In this document: positions 34,412 through 42,613 of the stretch, in pieces
Numbering within the stretch: the first letter of the stretch is position 1
How the letters are laid out: every line of letters starts with the position of its first letter
NCBI RefSeq assembly: GCF_900116415.1
Contig: NZ_FPAP01000003.1
Location: forward strand, 909,820-973,819
Direction of reading: 5' to 3'
Source: Chryseobacterium formosense
GTDB lineage: Bacteria; Bacteroidota; Bacteroidia; Flavobacteriales; Weeksellaceae
Length of the DNA stretch: 64,000 nt
The notes under the pieces: model-generated
Seen by the model: the letters and a program-made list of their open reading frames with translations, nothing else
The model's database searches: none
Told to the model about the DNA's origin: nothing
Position numbers and translations under genes: made by a program

Positions 34412-34616
34412 ATTTTTAAATCACTACAAATTTAAATTCTGATCGTTTAGTTGTCGCATCGACTCAATCGATGATATGGGGTGAAAATAAATCTGTTAAA
34501 TTATTCATCATAATGAAACCTAATATTCTTCTTCTCACAAATAGATCTCTCAAATCTTATATATTTTTTGAATACATATCATAATATGGGGGTCAGCTAT
34601 ACTAAATTTTATTGAA

Positions 34617-35144
34617 CTAAATATAATTAGTAATAAATTGTAAATCAACAATAGATTCTTGAGGCGATTTTGGATTGTAATATAAAGTAGTTTTTTTTTG
34701 CATTTTCAATATAGACTCTGTACTTTGTTTCGAAAATGGGAAGAATATTTTTTTTAAAAATACTTTTTTTCCTATTTTATATTTTAGTTCTACTAAAGTA
34801 AACACTTCATCTATTTGATTATCTGACAAAATATTTAATAAAAAAAACTGTCTTAGGTAATCGAAGTCTTCGTTACGTGTTATAATTTTTTCTTCAATAT
34901 TATTCACTGCACTTTCAAAATTAATGATTAGAGGAACACCCGTTTTTAAAAGTTTTTGAATAAAAATTTCGTCATAATGACTATTGTGCTTTTGTTTGAC
35001 TTTATCTCTAAAATATCCGTAAATAACAATAAAAATATAAGGAAGTAACAATATGACTATCACATATAGAATTTTAATATTTTCTTCTATGAAAATTAAC
35101 AAACATATTCCCAAAAAGAATAGTAATAAAAAAAAGAATTTCAT
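34617..35144 (-). CDS. Hypothetical membrane protein at the edge of the vgrG island
   Basis: 175-aa protein with two N-terminal membrane helices (FFFLLLFFLGICLLIFI and ILYVIVILLLPYIFIVIYGY) and a cytoplasmic or periplasmic beta-rich tail ending SIVDLQFITNYI. No family recognised. It lies downstream of the lipoprotein array on the same strand and, like those genes, is very A+T-rich. It may be a membrane-bound immunity protein or an unrelated gene at the island edge. About 270 bp between it and the next lipoprotein contain nothing I recognise. Confidence 0.5.
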   Translation of the reverse strand: MKFFFLLLFFLGICLLIFIEENIKILYVIVILLLPYIFIVIYGYFRDKVKQKHNSHYDEIFIQKLLKTGVPLIINFESAVNNIEEKIITRNEDFDYLRQFFLLNILSDNQIDEVFTLVELKYKIGKKVFLKKIFFPFSKQSTESILKMQKKTTLYYNPKSPQESIVDLQFITNYI

Positions 35145-35418
35145 ATAATTATTGTTATAAGAGATTTTTTAACTTACATATTTCTATTTATCATAATAAA
35201 AAGTATTTTTTTTCTCACAGATGGCTTTTACTTCTTTATGGTTTTTTTATTTCCAATTTTGGAGCATTTAAAAGCCTTATGTTCAATATAAGTATAAATA
35301 AGAGTCAAATTTAAATATCATTACACAATTTTTTAAAAAATTTACTAATGATTACCTAAATTATCAACGGCTTCATCAACTTCCTTTATATCGCCAGTGT
35401 TGGAATTTATTTTTAATT

Positions 35419-35700
35419 CTAAAAAAAGAAAGATTTATTTTGTTTGTCTTTTGCTGCATCTGTTTTATATCCAAAATAATAATAGTCTTCAAAATAGTAA
35501 TAAAAGACAGGTTCAAGACTATTAAATTTATTTTTTTCGTGATATGTTAAGAACTTTTTTTCGGCATCTGAAAATGAAATTCTAACTGAATCTTGAAGTT
35601 CATTAAATTCTTTTGTTTTTTGATAAATTTTCATGTTATTACTTAAATTTGATTTACTGCATGAGATAATGATTAAGCTAATTATTATTACTCTTGACAT
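35419..35700 (-). CDS. Small lipoprotein in the effector/immunity array
   Basis: 93-aa lipoprotein: VIIISLIIISC is a clear lipobox with the modified Cys at residue 14. The rest is charged, with an aromatic stretch (PVFYYYFEDYYYFGYKTDA); no family recognised. It follows a truncated cargo fragment (35767-35937), repeating the order cargo fragment then lipoprotein seen three times further up the strand. I infer a periplasm-facing immunity-type protein, unrelated in sequence to the other lipoproteins of the array. Confidence 0.5.
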   Translation of the reverse strand: MSRVIIISLIIISCSKSNLSNNMKIYQKTKEFNELQDSVRISFSDAEKKFLTYHEKNKFNSLEPVFYYYFEDYYYFGYKTDAAKDKQNKSFFF

Positions 35701-35766
35701 TATGATTACGGTTTAATATTTTTTTATTTCAAAACAATTTCCTATTTATCAAAAATATTGGGAAAA

Positions 35767-35937
35767 TTACACAGAAGTCTGCAAAGCTCTTACAAAAGCC
35801 CCACCAGAAATCGCAAAAGGCAATGCTGCCAAACCAATATATCTTTTTACCCTTTCCAAAGCTTCTTTTTCTTCATGAGCAATCGCATATACATAATTCA
35901 TATCGCAACTGTTGAAGATTGAAACCTTTATAAAAAA
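35767..35937 (-). pseudogene. Truncated cargo (effector-like) fragment
   Basis: Minus-strand translation reads KVSIFNSCDMNYVYAIAHEE, then RVKRYIGLAALPFAISGGAF and RALQTSV-stop. This matches residues ~176-230 of the 309-aa cargo protein at 38511-39440. Both the N-terminal half and the C-terminal ~80 residues are missing. Only 44 codons remain after the internal ATG at 35901. Confidence 0.6.
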
Positions 35938-35941
35938 TTAG

Positions 35942-36564
35942 TTATTTCTCTATTTCAGTGCCTGAGAATGGATTGAAAGCATCAAATCCTAAAGATTTTA
36001 TTGTATCATTAACATTGTAGGTTAAATATATTTCCAGCATATCTTGTTTAGAATTGATATAAAAAAAAGCAGGTTCTTTTGTATTTTTTTATAAAGTAAA
36101 AAAGCGGCATGTTTTTGATCTTTTTTGTTTAAATATTCATATTTAATCTTATTTTTTTCTAAATATTGATCAATTTGTTGGTTAGTTATTAATTTTTGGT
36201 CACCTTTATATATCTTTAAAAAATATCTATATAATAGCTTATCTTGATTATAAATATAAGCTGTGTAATTACCATCTAAATTATTTTTAACATATTTATA
36301 AAAATTCTCCAATTGTATAAATCACGCCCTTTTTATTAAGCCTAATGGCATATTTTCTCTCTTTTTACTTTTTGCTATTGGAGTAAATAAGGAATCTTCT
36401 GGATAAAGTGGATTAAATGTCCAATATTTATTATATTGCTTTTTTATTATGGCTTTGTTTGGATTTAAATTAATAAAATCTTCATCAATGAGATTTTTTT
36501 TCTCTTTGCACGAGATAAATACCACACTTAATAAAATCAATATTCCAATATTATATATTTTCAT
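35942..36564 (-). pseudogene. Frameshifted lipoprotein, homologue of the 209-aa lipoprotein
   Basis: Three consecutive pieces in different frames together reproduce the 209-aa lipoprotein at 37878-38507. The first is a lipoprotein signal (ILILLSVVFISC) with EDFINLNPNKAIIKKQYNKY. The middle piece is GNYTAYIYNQDKLLYRYFLK. The tail is EIYLTYNVNDTIKSL. Breaks fall near 36315-36322 and in an A-rich run near 36060. It is either a recent pseudogene or affected by homopolymer miscalls. It precedes the truncated cargo fragment at 35767. Confidence 0.65.
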
Positions 36565-36573
36565 TTTTGAATT

Positions 36574-36735
36574 TTAAATGGTTTGTAAATTTTTGAATTT
36601 TTCAAGAGCATCGCTTTTTGAGGCTAAATTGTTTGGTCATACAAAGGGTTTAATTTTGATGTGCTCCATTTTTTTATCCCAGCTATTATCCGTGGTTGTG
36701 AAATTTATTCAGTTTTTCCAATAAATGTAGAATTT
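36574..36735 (-). pseudogene. C-terminal remnant of a cargo (effector-like) gene
   Basis: Minus-strand reading gives KKWSTSKLNPLYDQ and then, after one frameshift, NNLASKSDALEKFKNLQTI-stop. This is the tail of the cargo family (compare YDQNNISNKHDAIEDFKNLE at 37443 and KHDAIEKFKKLSNT at 38511). It lies between the 234-aa lipoprotein and the frameshifted lipoprotein. The span 36681-36735 is too degraded to align. Confidence 0.5.
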
Positions 36736-37440
36736 TTAGTATCTAAATCTATCATAAGTAACTTTGTTCCAATCTGGTATTGTATCAGCTTCATAATAAG
36801 TTTTCATTTGAAAATCAAATTTAGAAAGAGTTACTTTATTAATTGATGAGTCTTTATGAGAAATTATTTTTAACATTAAATATTGTCGACCAGATTCCTT
36901 TATATATATGTCTTTTAATATTTTATATTGAATCTTATTAGATTTAAGAAAATCAAGTAACTGCTCCTTATTTGACATATGCAAATTATTCCCCTCTTTA
37001 AAATCTTTTATGTAATCTTTAAAAATTATTTTCTTATTATTGATTACATAGGCCACAAATTCACTGTTTTTATAATTTCTTATATAGTTGTAAAAACCTT
37101 TATTACTAAGTGGATTGAAAGAAACTTCATATGGTAAGTTATTTCCATCAGCTTCTATATTTGAATAGATCTTAGGTATGACATAATACATCTTCATTAT
37201 TGATTCTTTATTTATTCCTTGCTTTTTGTCAAAATAAGTGAATTTTACAAAAATAGAATCATTACTAATTTTATGCTGAGATTTAATTGTATCACCTTTA
37301 TAAAATTGGTATTCTGAATTTTTATCGAAGTCTATATTGGGGGGGGGGGGGGGTATAAATAATTGATTATATGATATTTTATTTTGTTGACAAGATATAA
37401 TGAGGAGCAGTAAGAAAAGAAATCCCAGTATGTTTTTCAT
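36736..37440 (-). CDS. Lipoprotein with a C15 homopolymer near its start
   Basis: 234-aa lipoprotein (lipobox LLLLIISC). Its C-terminal half contains segments like those of the 209-aa lipoprotein (FVAYVINNKKIIFKDYIKDF, DFLKSNKIQYKIL), so they are distant relatives. Codons ~30-34 are five prolines encoded by a run of 15 C on the coding strand (37339-37353); any change in run length not divisible by three would abolish the product, so expression may be phase-variable. It starts 2 bp after the stop of a cargo fragment. Immunity-type role inferred from the array layout. Confidence 0.6.
   Translation of the reverse strand: MKNILGFLFLLLLIISCQQNKISYNQLFIPPPPPNIDFDKNSEYQFYKGDTIKSQHKISNDSIFVKFTYFDKKQGINKESIMKMYYVIPKIYSNIEADGNNLPYEVSFNPLSNKGFYNYIRNYKNSEFVAYVINNKKIIFKDYIKDFKEGNNLHMSNKEQLLDFLKSNKIQYKILKDIYIKESGRQYLMLKIISHKDSSINKVTLSKFDFQMKTYYEADTIPDWNKVTYDRFRY
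37339..37353. repeat. 15-base G/C homopolymer inside a lipoprotein gene
   Basis: Fifteen consecutive G on the plus strand (C on the coding strand) in an A+T-rich genome, within codons of the 234-aa lipoprotein. At the length given here the frame is open. Confidence 0.85.
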
Positions 37441-37442
37441 AT

Positions 37443-37877
37443 TTATTTTTTTAAAATTATTTCTAAATTTTTAAAATCTTCTATTGCATCATGCTTGTTA
37501 CTAATATTATTTTGATCATACGAAGTATTTTTATATGGTTTCCCCCAATAATGTACACCTTCACGATATGAATAATCACTTTTCCAAATGTTGAGAATAA
37601 CATCAGAAAGTACAACTGGACCTTTATATTCAAATAATTTATCCGAAAGATGAAAGGTAGAATCTATATCACACAGATAAGAGACTAAACCAATAGAAGT
37701 TTGTAAAGCCTTTACAAAAGCACCTCCAGATATTGCAAAAGGCAAGGCTGCCAAACCAATATATCTCTTAACCTTCTCAAGAGTTTCTTTTTCTTCGTGA
37801 GCAATCGCATATACATAATTCATATCGCAACATCTGTTGAAGATTGAGACTTCTTTTATTAAATTAAAAAATGGATT
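37443..37877 (-). pseudogene. Displaced C-terminal half of a cargo (effector-like) gene
   Basis: An intact frame from just after the TAG of the 209-aa lipoprotein to 37443 encodes NPFFNLIKEVSIFNRCCDMN and the following ~125 residues. It is closely similar to residues ~166-309 of the 309-aa cargo protein and keeps the hydrophobic core AALPFAISGGAFVKALQTSI; the tail after LFEYKGPV diverges. An ATG at 37823 could start a 126-aa product. No signal or N-terminal half. It may be a silent C-terminal cassette or simply a relic. The next lipoprotein gene starts 2 bp downstream. Confidence 0.6.
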
Positions 37878-38507
37878 CTAATTTTCTATTACATCTCCTA
37901 AAAATGGTCTAATTGCTGTAGTTGGTAATGACCTTATTGTGTCTTTTACATTATAGGTAAGATATATTTTTAATAAGTCTACTTCGGAATTAATTACACA
38001 AAAGGCACTATCCTTTGTATTTTTCATTTCTAGTAAATAGTTAGACAGATTATCTGGTTTATTCTTCAAAAATTTATAACCAATTTTATTCTGCTTAAAA
38101 TAATTTTCTATTTCTTTATTAGTAGATAATTCTCTCTTATCATTTTCTTTGTATATTTTTAAATAAATCCTATATAAAGGAGTATTATTCTCATATATAT
38201 AAGCATTATATTCCCCCCCCATATTTTTATTTATATAAGCATTAAAGTTTCGTAAATCATAAAAATTCAATTGATTTACTAATGTTTTGGCTCTGTCAGG
38301 AAAATTTTTACTTGATTCAATAGGAGAATATAAAGAATCGTTAGGAAAAAAAGGATCAAATGTGGAATATCTATAATATTGTTTTTTAATTATTTTTTTA
38401 TCAGGATAAAGATTTATATAATCTTCATTCAATACTTTTTTATTCTTGTTACAAGAGTTTGATATAAAAAAAGTTAAGACTAATAATATAACTACTTTAT
38501 TTATCAT
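37878..38507 (-). CDS. Lipoprotein paired with the 309-aa cargo protein
   Basis: 209-aa lipoprotein (lipobox FFISNSC). Segments of note: LNEDYINLYPDKKIIKKQYY, GGEYNAYIYENNTPLYRIYL and IYLTYNVKDTIRSL. It is the intact member of a local family that includes the frameshifted copy at 35942-36564 and, more distantly, the 234-aa lipoprotein. It contains a run of eight G on the coding strand (38213-38220). It starts 3 bp after the 309-aa cargo gene, so the two are co-translated; the pairing suggests immunity against that cargo in the periplasm. No database family recognised. Confidence 0.6.
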   Translation of the reverse strand: MINKVVILLVLTFFISNSCNKNKKVLNEDYINLYPDKKIIKKQYYRYSTFDPFFPNDSLYSPIESSKNFPDRAKTLVNQLNFYDLRNFNAYINKNMGGEYNAYIYENNTPLYRIYLKIYKENDKRELSTNKEIENYFKQNKIGYKFLKNKPDNLSNYLLEMKNTKDSAFCVINSEVDLLKIYLTYNVKDTIRSLPTTAIRPFLGDVIEN

Positions 38508-38510
38508 ATT

Positions 38511-39440
38511 TTATGTGTTTGATAATTTTTTGAACTTTTCTATAGCATCATGTTTTGACCCATTAGAGGTATTGTTTCTCATAGGATCTTTAGTAGGTTT
38601 CCACCAATCTAAATCTCCCTGCTCATTCCTATAACTCTTATTAGTCCAAAATTTTAAAAATACATCAGAAACGATCACAGGACCTTTGTACTCGAATAAT
38701 TTATCAGAAAGATGGAATGTAGAATCTATATCACATAAATAAGAAACCAAACCTATGGAAGTCTGCAAAGCTTTTACAAAAGCTCCACCAGAAATTGCAA
38801 AAGGCAATGCTGCGAAACCAATATATTTCTTTACCTTTTCCAGGGTTTCTTTTTCTTCGTGAGCAATTGCATATATATAATTCATATCGCAACATCTGTT
38901 GAAGATCGAGACTTCTTTTATTATATTGAAAAAAATGGATCTTGGATTGATACTAAAATCTTCAAATCCTTCAATTTTAATTACTTTATCAACAAATATT
39001 TCCTTATGGAGCTCCATGCCTTTAGACTTGAATAGCCTTGTTATATTATATTCATCTCTAATTTTTGTTTCTAATCTGGCATCACTCGGCATATTTTCAG
39101 AAGGTCTAACAATTTTTCCATTATATTGTAATGTTCTATAAAAACCATCTACAATAAACCCACCTCGGTCTAAATAAAGTGTGCATACTTTCACTATTTT
39201 GTCAAATCTAGGTTGATCATCAGTTTCTCCATCATAATAGCCGTAGTTATCTTCTATCCAGCTTATTGCGGTAAGATTAGCATTAAGCTGATCTTTGTAT
39301 TGCAAACCTAATTCCATTTCTATCTGTTTATTAGCAGAAAAGCCTACTGCAAAAGAAGTTAAACTAATTTCTTTATAACTGTATTCCTCTTTTGGAAATA
39401 CTCCCGTAAAATCTTGCGGTAAATACAATTTTTCCATCAT
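38511..39440 (-). CDS. Candidate T6SS cargo/effector B
   Basis: 309-aa protein with no signal peptide and no recognised enzymatic motif. The C-terminal half contains a hydrophobic stretch (GFAALPFAISGGAFVKALQT, ~208-227, continuing to ~236) that could insert into a membrane, then LCDIDSTFHLSDKLFEYKGP. Broken copies of this C-terminal half recur at 37443, 36574 and 35767. It overlaps the 352-aa cargo gene by 4 bp, and both follow vgrG directly. The two cargo proteins are distant paralogues (both have a FNR...D..Y.YAI segment). I infer a VgrG-delivered effector, possibly membrane-active, with the following lipoprotein as immunity. Confidence 0.6.
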   Translation of the reverse strand: MMEKLYLPQDFTGVFPKEEYSYKEISLTSFAVGFSANKQIEMELGLQYKDQLNANLTAISWIEDNYGYYDGETDDQPRFDKIVKVCTLYLDRGGFIVDGFYRTLQYNGKIVRPSENMPSDARLETKIRDEYNITRLFKSKGMELHKEIFVDKVIKIEGFEDFSINPRSIFFNIIKEVSIFNRCCDMNYIYAIAHEEKETLEKVKKYIGFAALPFAISGGAFVKALQTSIGLVSYLCDIDSTFHLSDKLFEYKGPVIVSDVFLKFWTNKSYRNEQGDLDWWKPTKDPMRNNTSNGSKHDAIEKFKKLSNT

Positions 39441-40495
39441 TTTTTGTTTTTCTTTTTCAATTGTTCATAGATAGCACCAGTATCAATAGTAATATTTCCC
39501 AATTGATCTTCAGACATTGTTTTGGTTTTCCCATTATCTTTGCTACGGATGCAAACTATTTTATCCAATTGTACAGGCCCCCGAATATATTCAGACTCCT
39601 GAAAATCTTCAGCTACACCAATCAAGTTTTGAAGATAGCTAAAAAAGCCAAAATATTTTTTAAATAATGATAAACCACCCCATTTCTCAATTGCATTTTC
39701 CAACAAAGGGAAATTAATAGCCAAATTCGTATAATTCTGCAGTTTTTTTAAATAATCATCCGGCTGATTTTTAATTGCAAAGACATAAGAAAAATCTAAA
39801 ATGCGATTAAACTTGCTGGCTTCGACAAGGAAAGCGACAAATTTGTTATAAAAGAAACCATCTCCTTTTTCTCCCTCATAATCCATATGTATAACCTTAT
39901 TGCCTTTAAGAGTAATTTTTTTATCTAAAAATATCTCATCATGCAATTCTTTTCCCGTTTTAGCTAAAGGAACATTAATTTTTCTAAGATTATGCGGAAT
40001 ACGCCTTCCCGGAGTTTGATAGTCTTCTGTTATTGTATACTCACAATCATAGGTAAAGATATCCATAGTTCCTCTTATAATCTCTCCTCTGTTATTCATA
40101 AAAATGCTAAAGGATTGAAGCCAATTGTGCAAATAATATTTCTCTTTCCTTCTTTCATAAGAATCTTTTTTTTTATCATCATCATTATACGCCTCATGTT
40201 TAATATTTAAAGTAATACAGGTTACACACGTTTTAAGATCAATGCCCATATCCAATTCTGTCAGTTTCACACGTTCATTGATAGTATGTCCTATAAATCC
40301 GTAATATGCAGAATAATTCTGATAATTTTTCCAGGGTTCATAAGAGTTTGCATCTCCATGCAATATCCCATCCTTTCTTCCTTCTTCATATATATTTTTT
40401 TCAGAATAGGTAGAAATATTGTCATCGGAAAACATATAATGTGTTCCTTTTGTGAGTTTGGTGTATTTACCTCGTACAATTCTTGTTCTGCTCAT
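39437..40495 (-). CDS. Candidate T6SS cargo/effector or adaptor A
   Basis: 352-aa cytosolic-type protein directly downstream of vgrG (2-bp gap). N-terminal half: GKYTKLTKGTHYMFSDDNIS, LTELDMGIDLKTCVTCITLN. C-terminal half: FNRILDFSYVFAIKNQPDDY and YIRGPVQLDKI, which align loosely with FNRCCDMNYIYAIAHEEKET and EYKGPVIVSDV of effector B, so A and B share a fold. No catalytic motif recognised and no lipoprotein follows it directly, so it could be an adaptor that loads B onto VgrG, or a second effector. Stop and next start overlap by 4 bp. Confidence 0.6.
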   Translation of the reverse strand: MSRTRIVRGKYTKLTKGTHYMFSDDNISTYSEKNIYEEGRKDGILHGDANSYEPWKNYQNYSAYYGFIGHTINERVKLTELDMGIDLKTCVTCITLNIKHEAYNDDDKKKDSYERRKEKYYLHNWLQSFSIFMNNRGEIIRGTMDIFTYDCEYTITEDYQTPGRRIPHNLRKINVPLAKTGKELHDEIFLDKKITLKGNKVIHMDYEGEKGDGFFYNKFVAFLVEASKFNRILDFSYVFAIKNQPDDYLKKLQNYTNLAINFPLLENAIEKWGGLSLFKKYFGFFSYLQNLIGVAEDFQESEYIRGPVQLDKIVCIRSKDNGKTKTMSEDQLGNITIDTGAIYEQLKKKNKK

Positions 40496-40497
40496 AA

Positions 40498-42405
40498 TTA
40501 ATGAAAATTTGATCTTTCTCCTGAATTATTTTGTATCTGCTTTAGAGCATGTTTTTTTATCATATCTTCAGAACCTATTACCATTTCTCCGCTGCTGTAT
40601 TCTTTTCTTTCTTTTTTACTTTCGCTCACTACGTCGCCATCAATAATTTCCATCAATTTTCCTGTAACCATCATACTTACATCTCCAACAACCGAAGTCA
40701 TTTTCATCGCACCAATACTTTGAGTTTCATTTAATGCGATTGTTTCTGTTTTGTTCATTCCAACATTTGTTACCATATTCTGACCTACGTTAAGATTAAG
40801 GTTTTCCCCTGCCGTCAACGTAATATTTTTAGGCGCAGTCACGGAGATATTACCATTTCCGTCCATAAAGTAAGTATTCCCACTCGGATCTAGAATAGTG
40901 ACGCTTTTTTCATCGTCATTCATCAAAACTTTTATTCCGCTTTTTGTCTGAATGGATCGCATGTGATTGTTAATTCCACCTCCAAGTGCGACCTGACCAT
41001 GAAACATTCCGCCCATGGCAAACGGAAAATCGGGATGATGATATTCAAAACCAACCATAACCTGATCTCCAACTTCCGGAACGGCGACAAAACCTCTGTT
41101 TTGTGTAACCGCATCAGTTCCTCCCGCATCCGGACTCATTATCCGAATAAAATGAGTGGTATCATTCAATTGCCAGTCAAATCTCACCTGTACACGTCCT
41201 TGATTCAGAGGATCGGTATTAGAAACAACAGTTGCAATCTGTGGCTCTGCAGACGGAATTGTAAATTCAGGTTTAGGTAAAAAACCGGTTCCTTCTGCAA
41301 TAGCTTCAAACGATCCTGTATAAAAACCTTTGGCATCTACTTCGTGGGAAACTTCAGTAATCATCAGCTTTGTAAAGTAAGAAGTCTGATTGCTGTCCGG
41401 TTTTCTCATTTCAATGTCTGCAACGCAACCCGGATATAAAAACGGAACTGATGTTGCCCCCGAAACGGAAAACACTTCCACAGCAGCACTTCCTGCTGCA
41501 CCTTTTTGAGCATCATCCAAATCTAAAGGCATATTGGCATTGACGGGTGATGAGACCAATGAAGCGGTTTTGTAAATATCCTGATTGATTTGATATGCTT
41601 TTTCCGCCAATTGTCCTAAATGTTTTATTTCGGCAGTAGAACTTTGCATTTTTGCATGGTCGCTGCTGTTGTAACTAAAAAACCGAGGTTTGGTATGAAC
41701 AGCTTTTAATTCTACACCAATGTCATTGACATTACTTCCATAAATCAGACGGATTGCTTTTTCATAGGGAGGCAGTTTACCGAAATATAAAATTTCTCCG
41801 TCATAATAAAACTGTTCGCCATACGCTTCTGCAAGTCTAGAAAGATAGTTGTAATGCGTTTCTTTATATTGAGCACTGTAATTGATATAGCTCTGGTTCT
41901 GGGCATCAATTTTATAATCAAATTTTCCTGAATCTATGGTTTCATTGAAAATTCTCTCTGCAATGATTGAAGTATTTACGGACTGATCGCCACCGAAACT
42001 TTGGGTGTGAGGAGCAGAATCCATCAAAATAGTCGGGCTGAAACCTTTCAGAATAACATTACCAAGGCTCATTTTTTCCTGGCTGTAGGCTACTTTTGTA
42101 ATAATTCCGACAAATGTTCTTTCCGGGCTTTCATCAATTGCATCTTTATATTTGAATACAACAGTTAATCGTTTACCTAGAAAATGATGAGCATCCTGCA
42201 GCTCATGATTTTGTCTTTCTGCTAAAGAATCGTGTGCTAAAGTAAGTTCAAAATTGTGATGTTTTCTGACGCTTTGATGAAGCCGGAAATGTTTGAAGTG
42301 ACTGATGATTTTACCATCGATGATGATCTCAAGATGTACTACACGCTGTACGCCTGCAATATGATTCTGCGAAATTTTTTCCGCATTTGTGGAAATGCTT
42401 TTCAT
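40498..42405 (-). CDS. vgrG: Type VI secretion spike protein VgrG
   Basis: 635 aa from the ATG at 42405; an ATG at 42471 would add 22 residues that do not look conserved. VgrG trimers form the tip of the T6SS needle and carry effectors. The N-terminal gp27-like region includes HFKHFRLHQSVRKHHNFELT and YNYLSRLAEAYGEQFYYDGE; a gp5-like OB domain contains GRVQVRFDWQ, SPDAGGTDAVTQNRGFVAVP and GDQVMVGFEYHHPDFPFAMG; a C-terminal beta-helix repeats ITLTAGENLNLNVGQNM. No extra C-terminal effector domain. No other T6SS genes are in the window, so this is an orphan vgrG island with cargo genes downstream. Confidence 0.92.
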   Translation of the reverse strand: MKSISTNAEKISQNHIAGVQRVVHLEIIIDGKIISHFKHFRLHQSVRKHHNFELTLAHDSLAERQNHELQDAHHFLGKRLTVVFKYKDAIDESPERTFVGIITKVAYSQEKMSLGNVILKGFSPTILMDSAPHTQSFGGDQSVNTSIIAERIFNETIDSGKFDYKIDAQNQSYINYSAQYKETHYNYLSRLAEAYGEQFYYDGEILYFGKLPPYEKAIRLIYGSNVNDIGVELKAVHTKPRFFSYNSSDHAKMQSSTAEIKHLGQLAEKAYQINQDIYKTASLVSSPVNANMPLDLDDAQKGAAGSAAVEVFSVSGATSVPFLYPGCVADIEMRKPDSNQTSYFTKLMITEVSHEVDAKGFYTGSFEAIAEGTGFLPKPEFTIPSAEPQIATVVSNTDPLNQGRVQVRFDWQLNDTTHFIRIMSPDAGGTDAVTQNRGFVAVPEVGDQVMVGFEYHHPDFPFAMGGMFHGQVALGGGINNHMRSIQTKSGIKVLMNDDEKSVTILDPSGNTYFMDGNGNISVTAPKNITLTAGENLNLNVGQNMVTNVGMNKTETIALNETQSIGAMKMTSVVGDVSMMVTGKLMEIIDGDVVSESKKERKEYSSGEMVIGSEDMIKKHALKQIQNNSGERSNFH

Positions 42406-42566
42406 CTTATTTGTGTTTTGAATGCTTTGTAAAATTAAATAACTTTTACGATATGTAAAATTAAATTCCACATTAAATAAAAAATTGTCGTAAAACTACG
42501 ATTCTGAATAAAGATTCTATATTCTAAAATATCATTTAAAATCGATCGATTATCTGTAAAACAAAA

Positions 42567-42594
42567 AAGTCTGTCTCGTGATTGAGACAGACTT
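42567..42594 (-). terminator. Terminator of the OmpA-like gene
   Basis: AAGTCTGTCTC-6 nt-GAGACAGACTT, a perfect 11-bp stem followed by six T on the minus strand. Confidence 0.85.
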
Positions 42595-42613
42595 ACATTA
42601 GAAGTTATTATTT

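Noticed and set aside
37339..37353. Homopolymer as a pure sequencing artefact
   Set aside because: The frame is open at the length shown and continues into a good lipoprotein, so I kept it, but its exact length is uncertain.
42406..42471. Upstream ATG start for vgrG
   Set aside because: The 22 extra residues look unlike VgrG N-termini; the ATG at 42405 fits better, though it is not proven.
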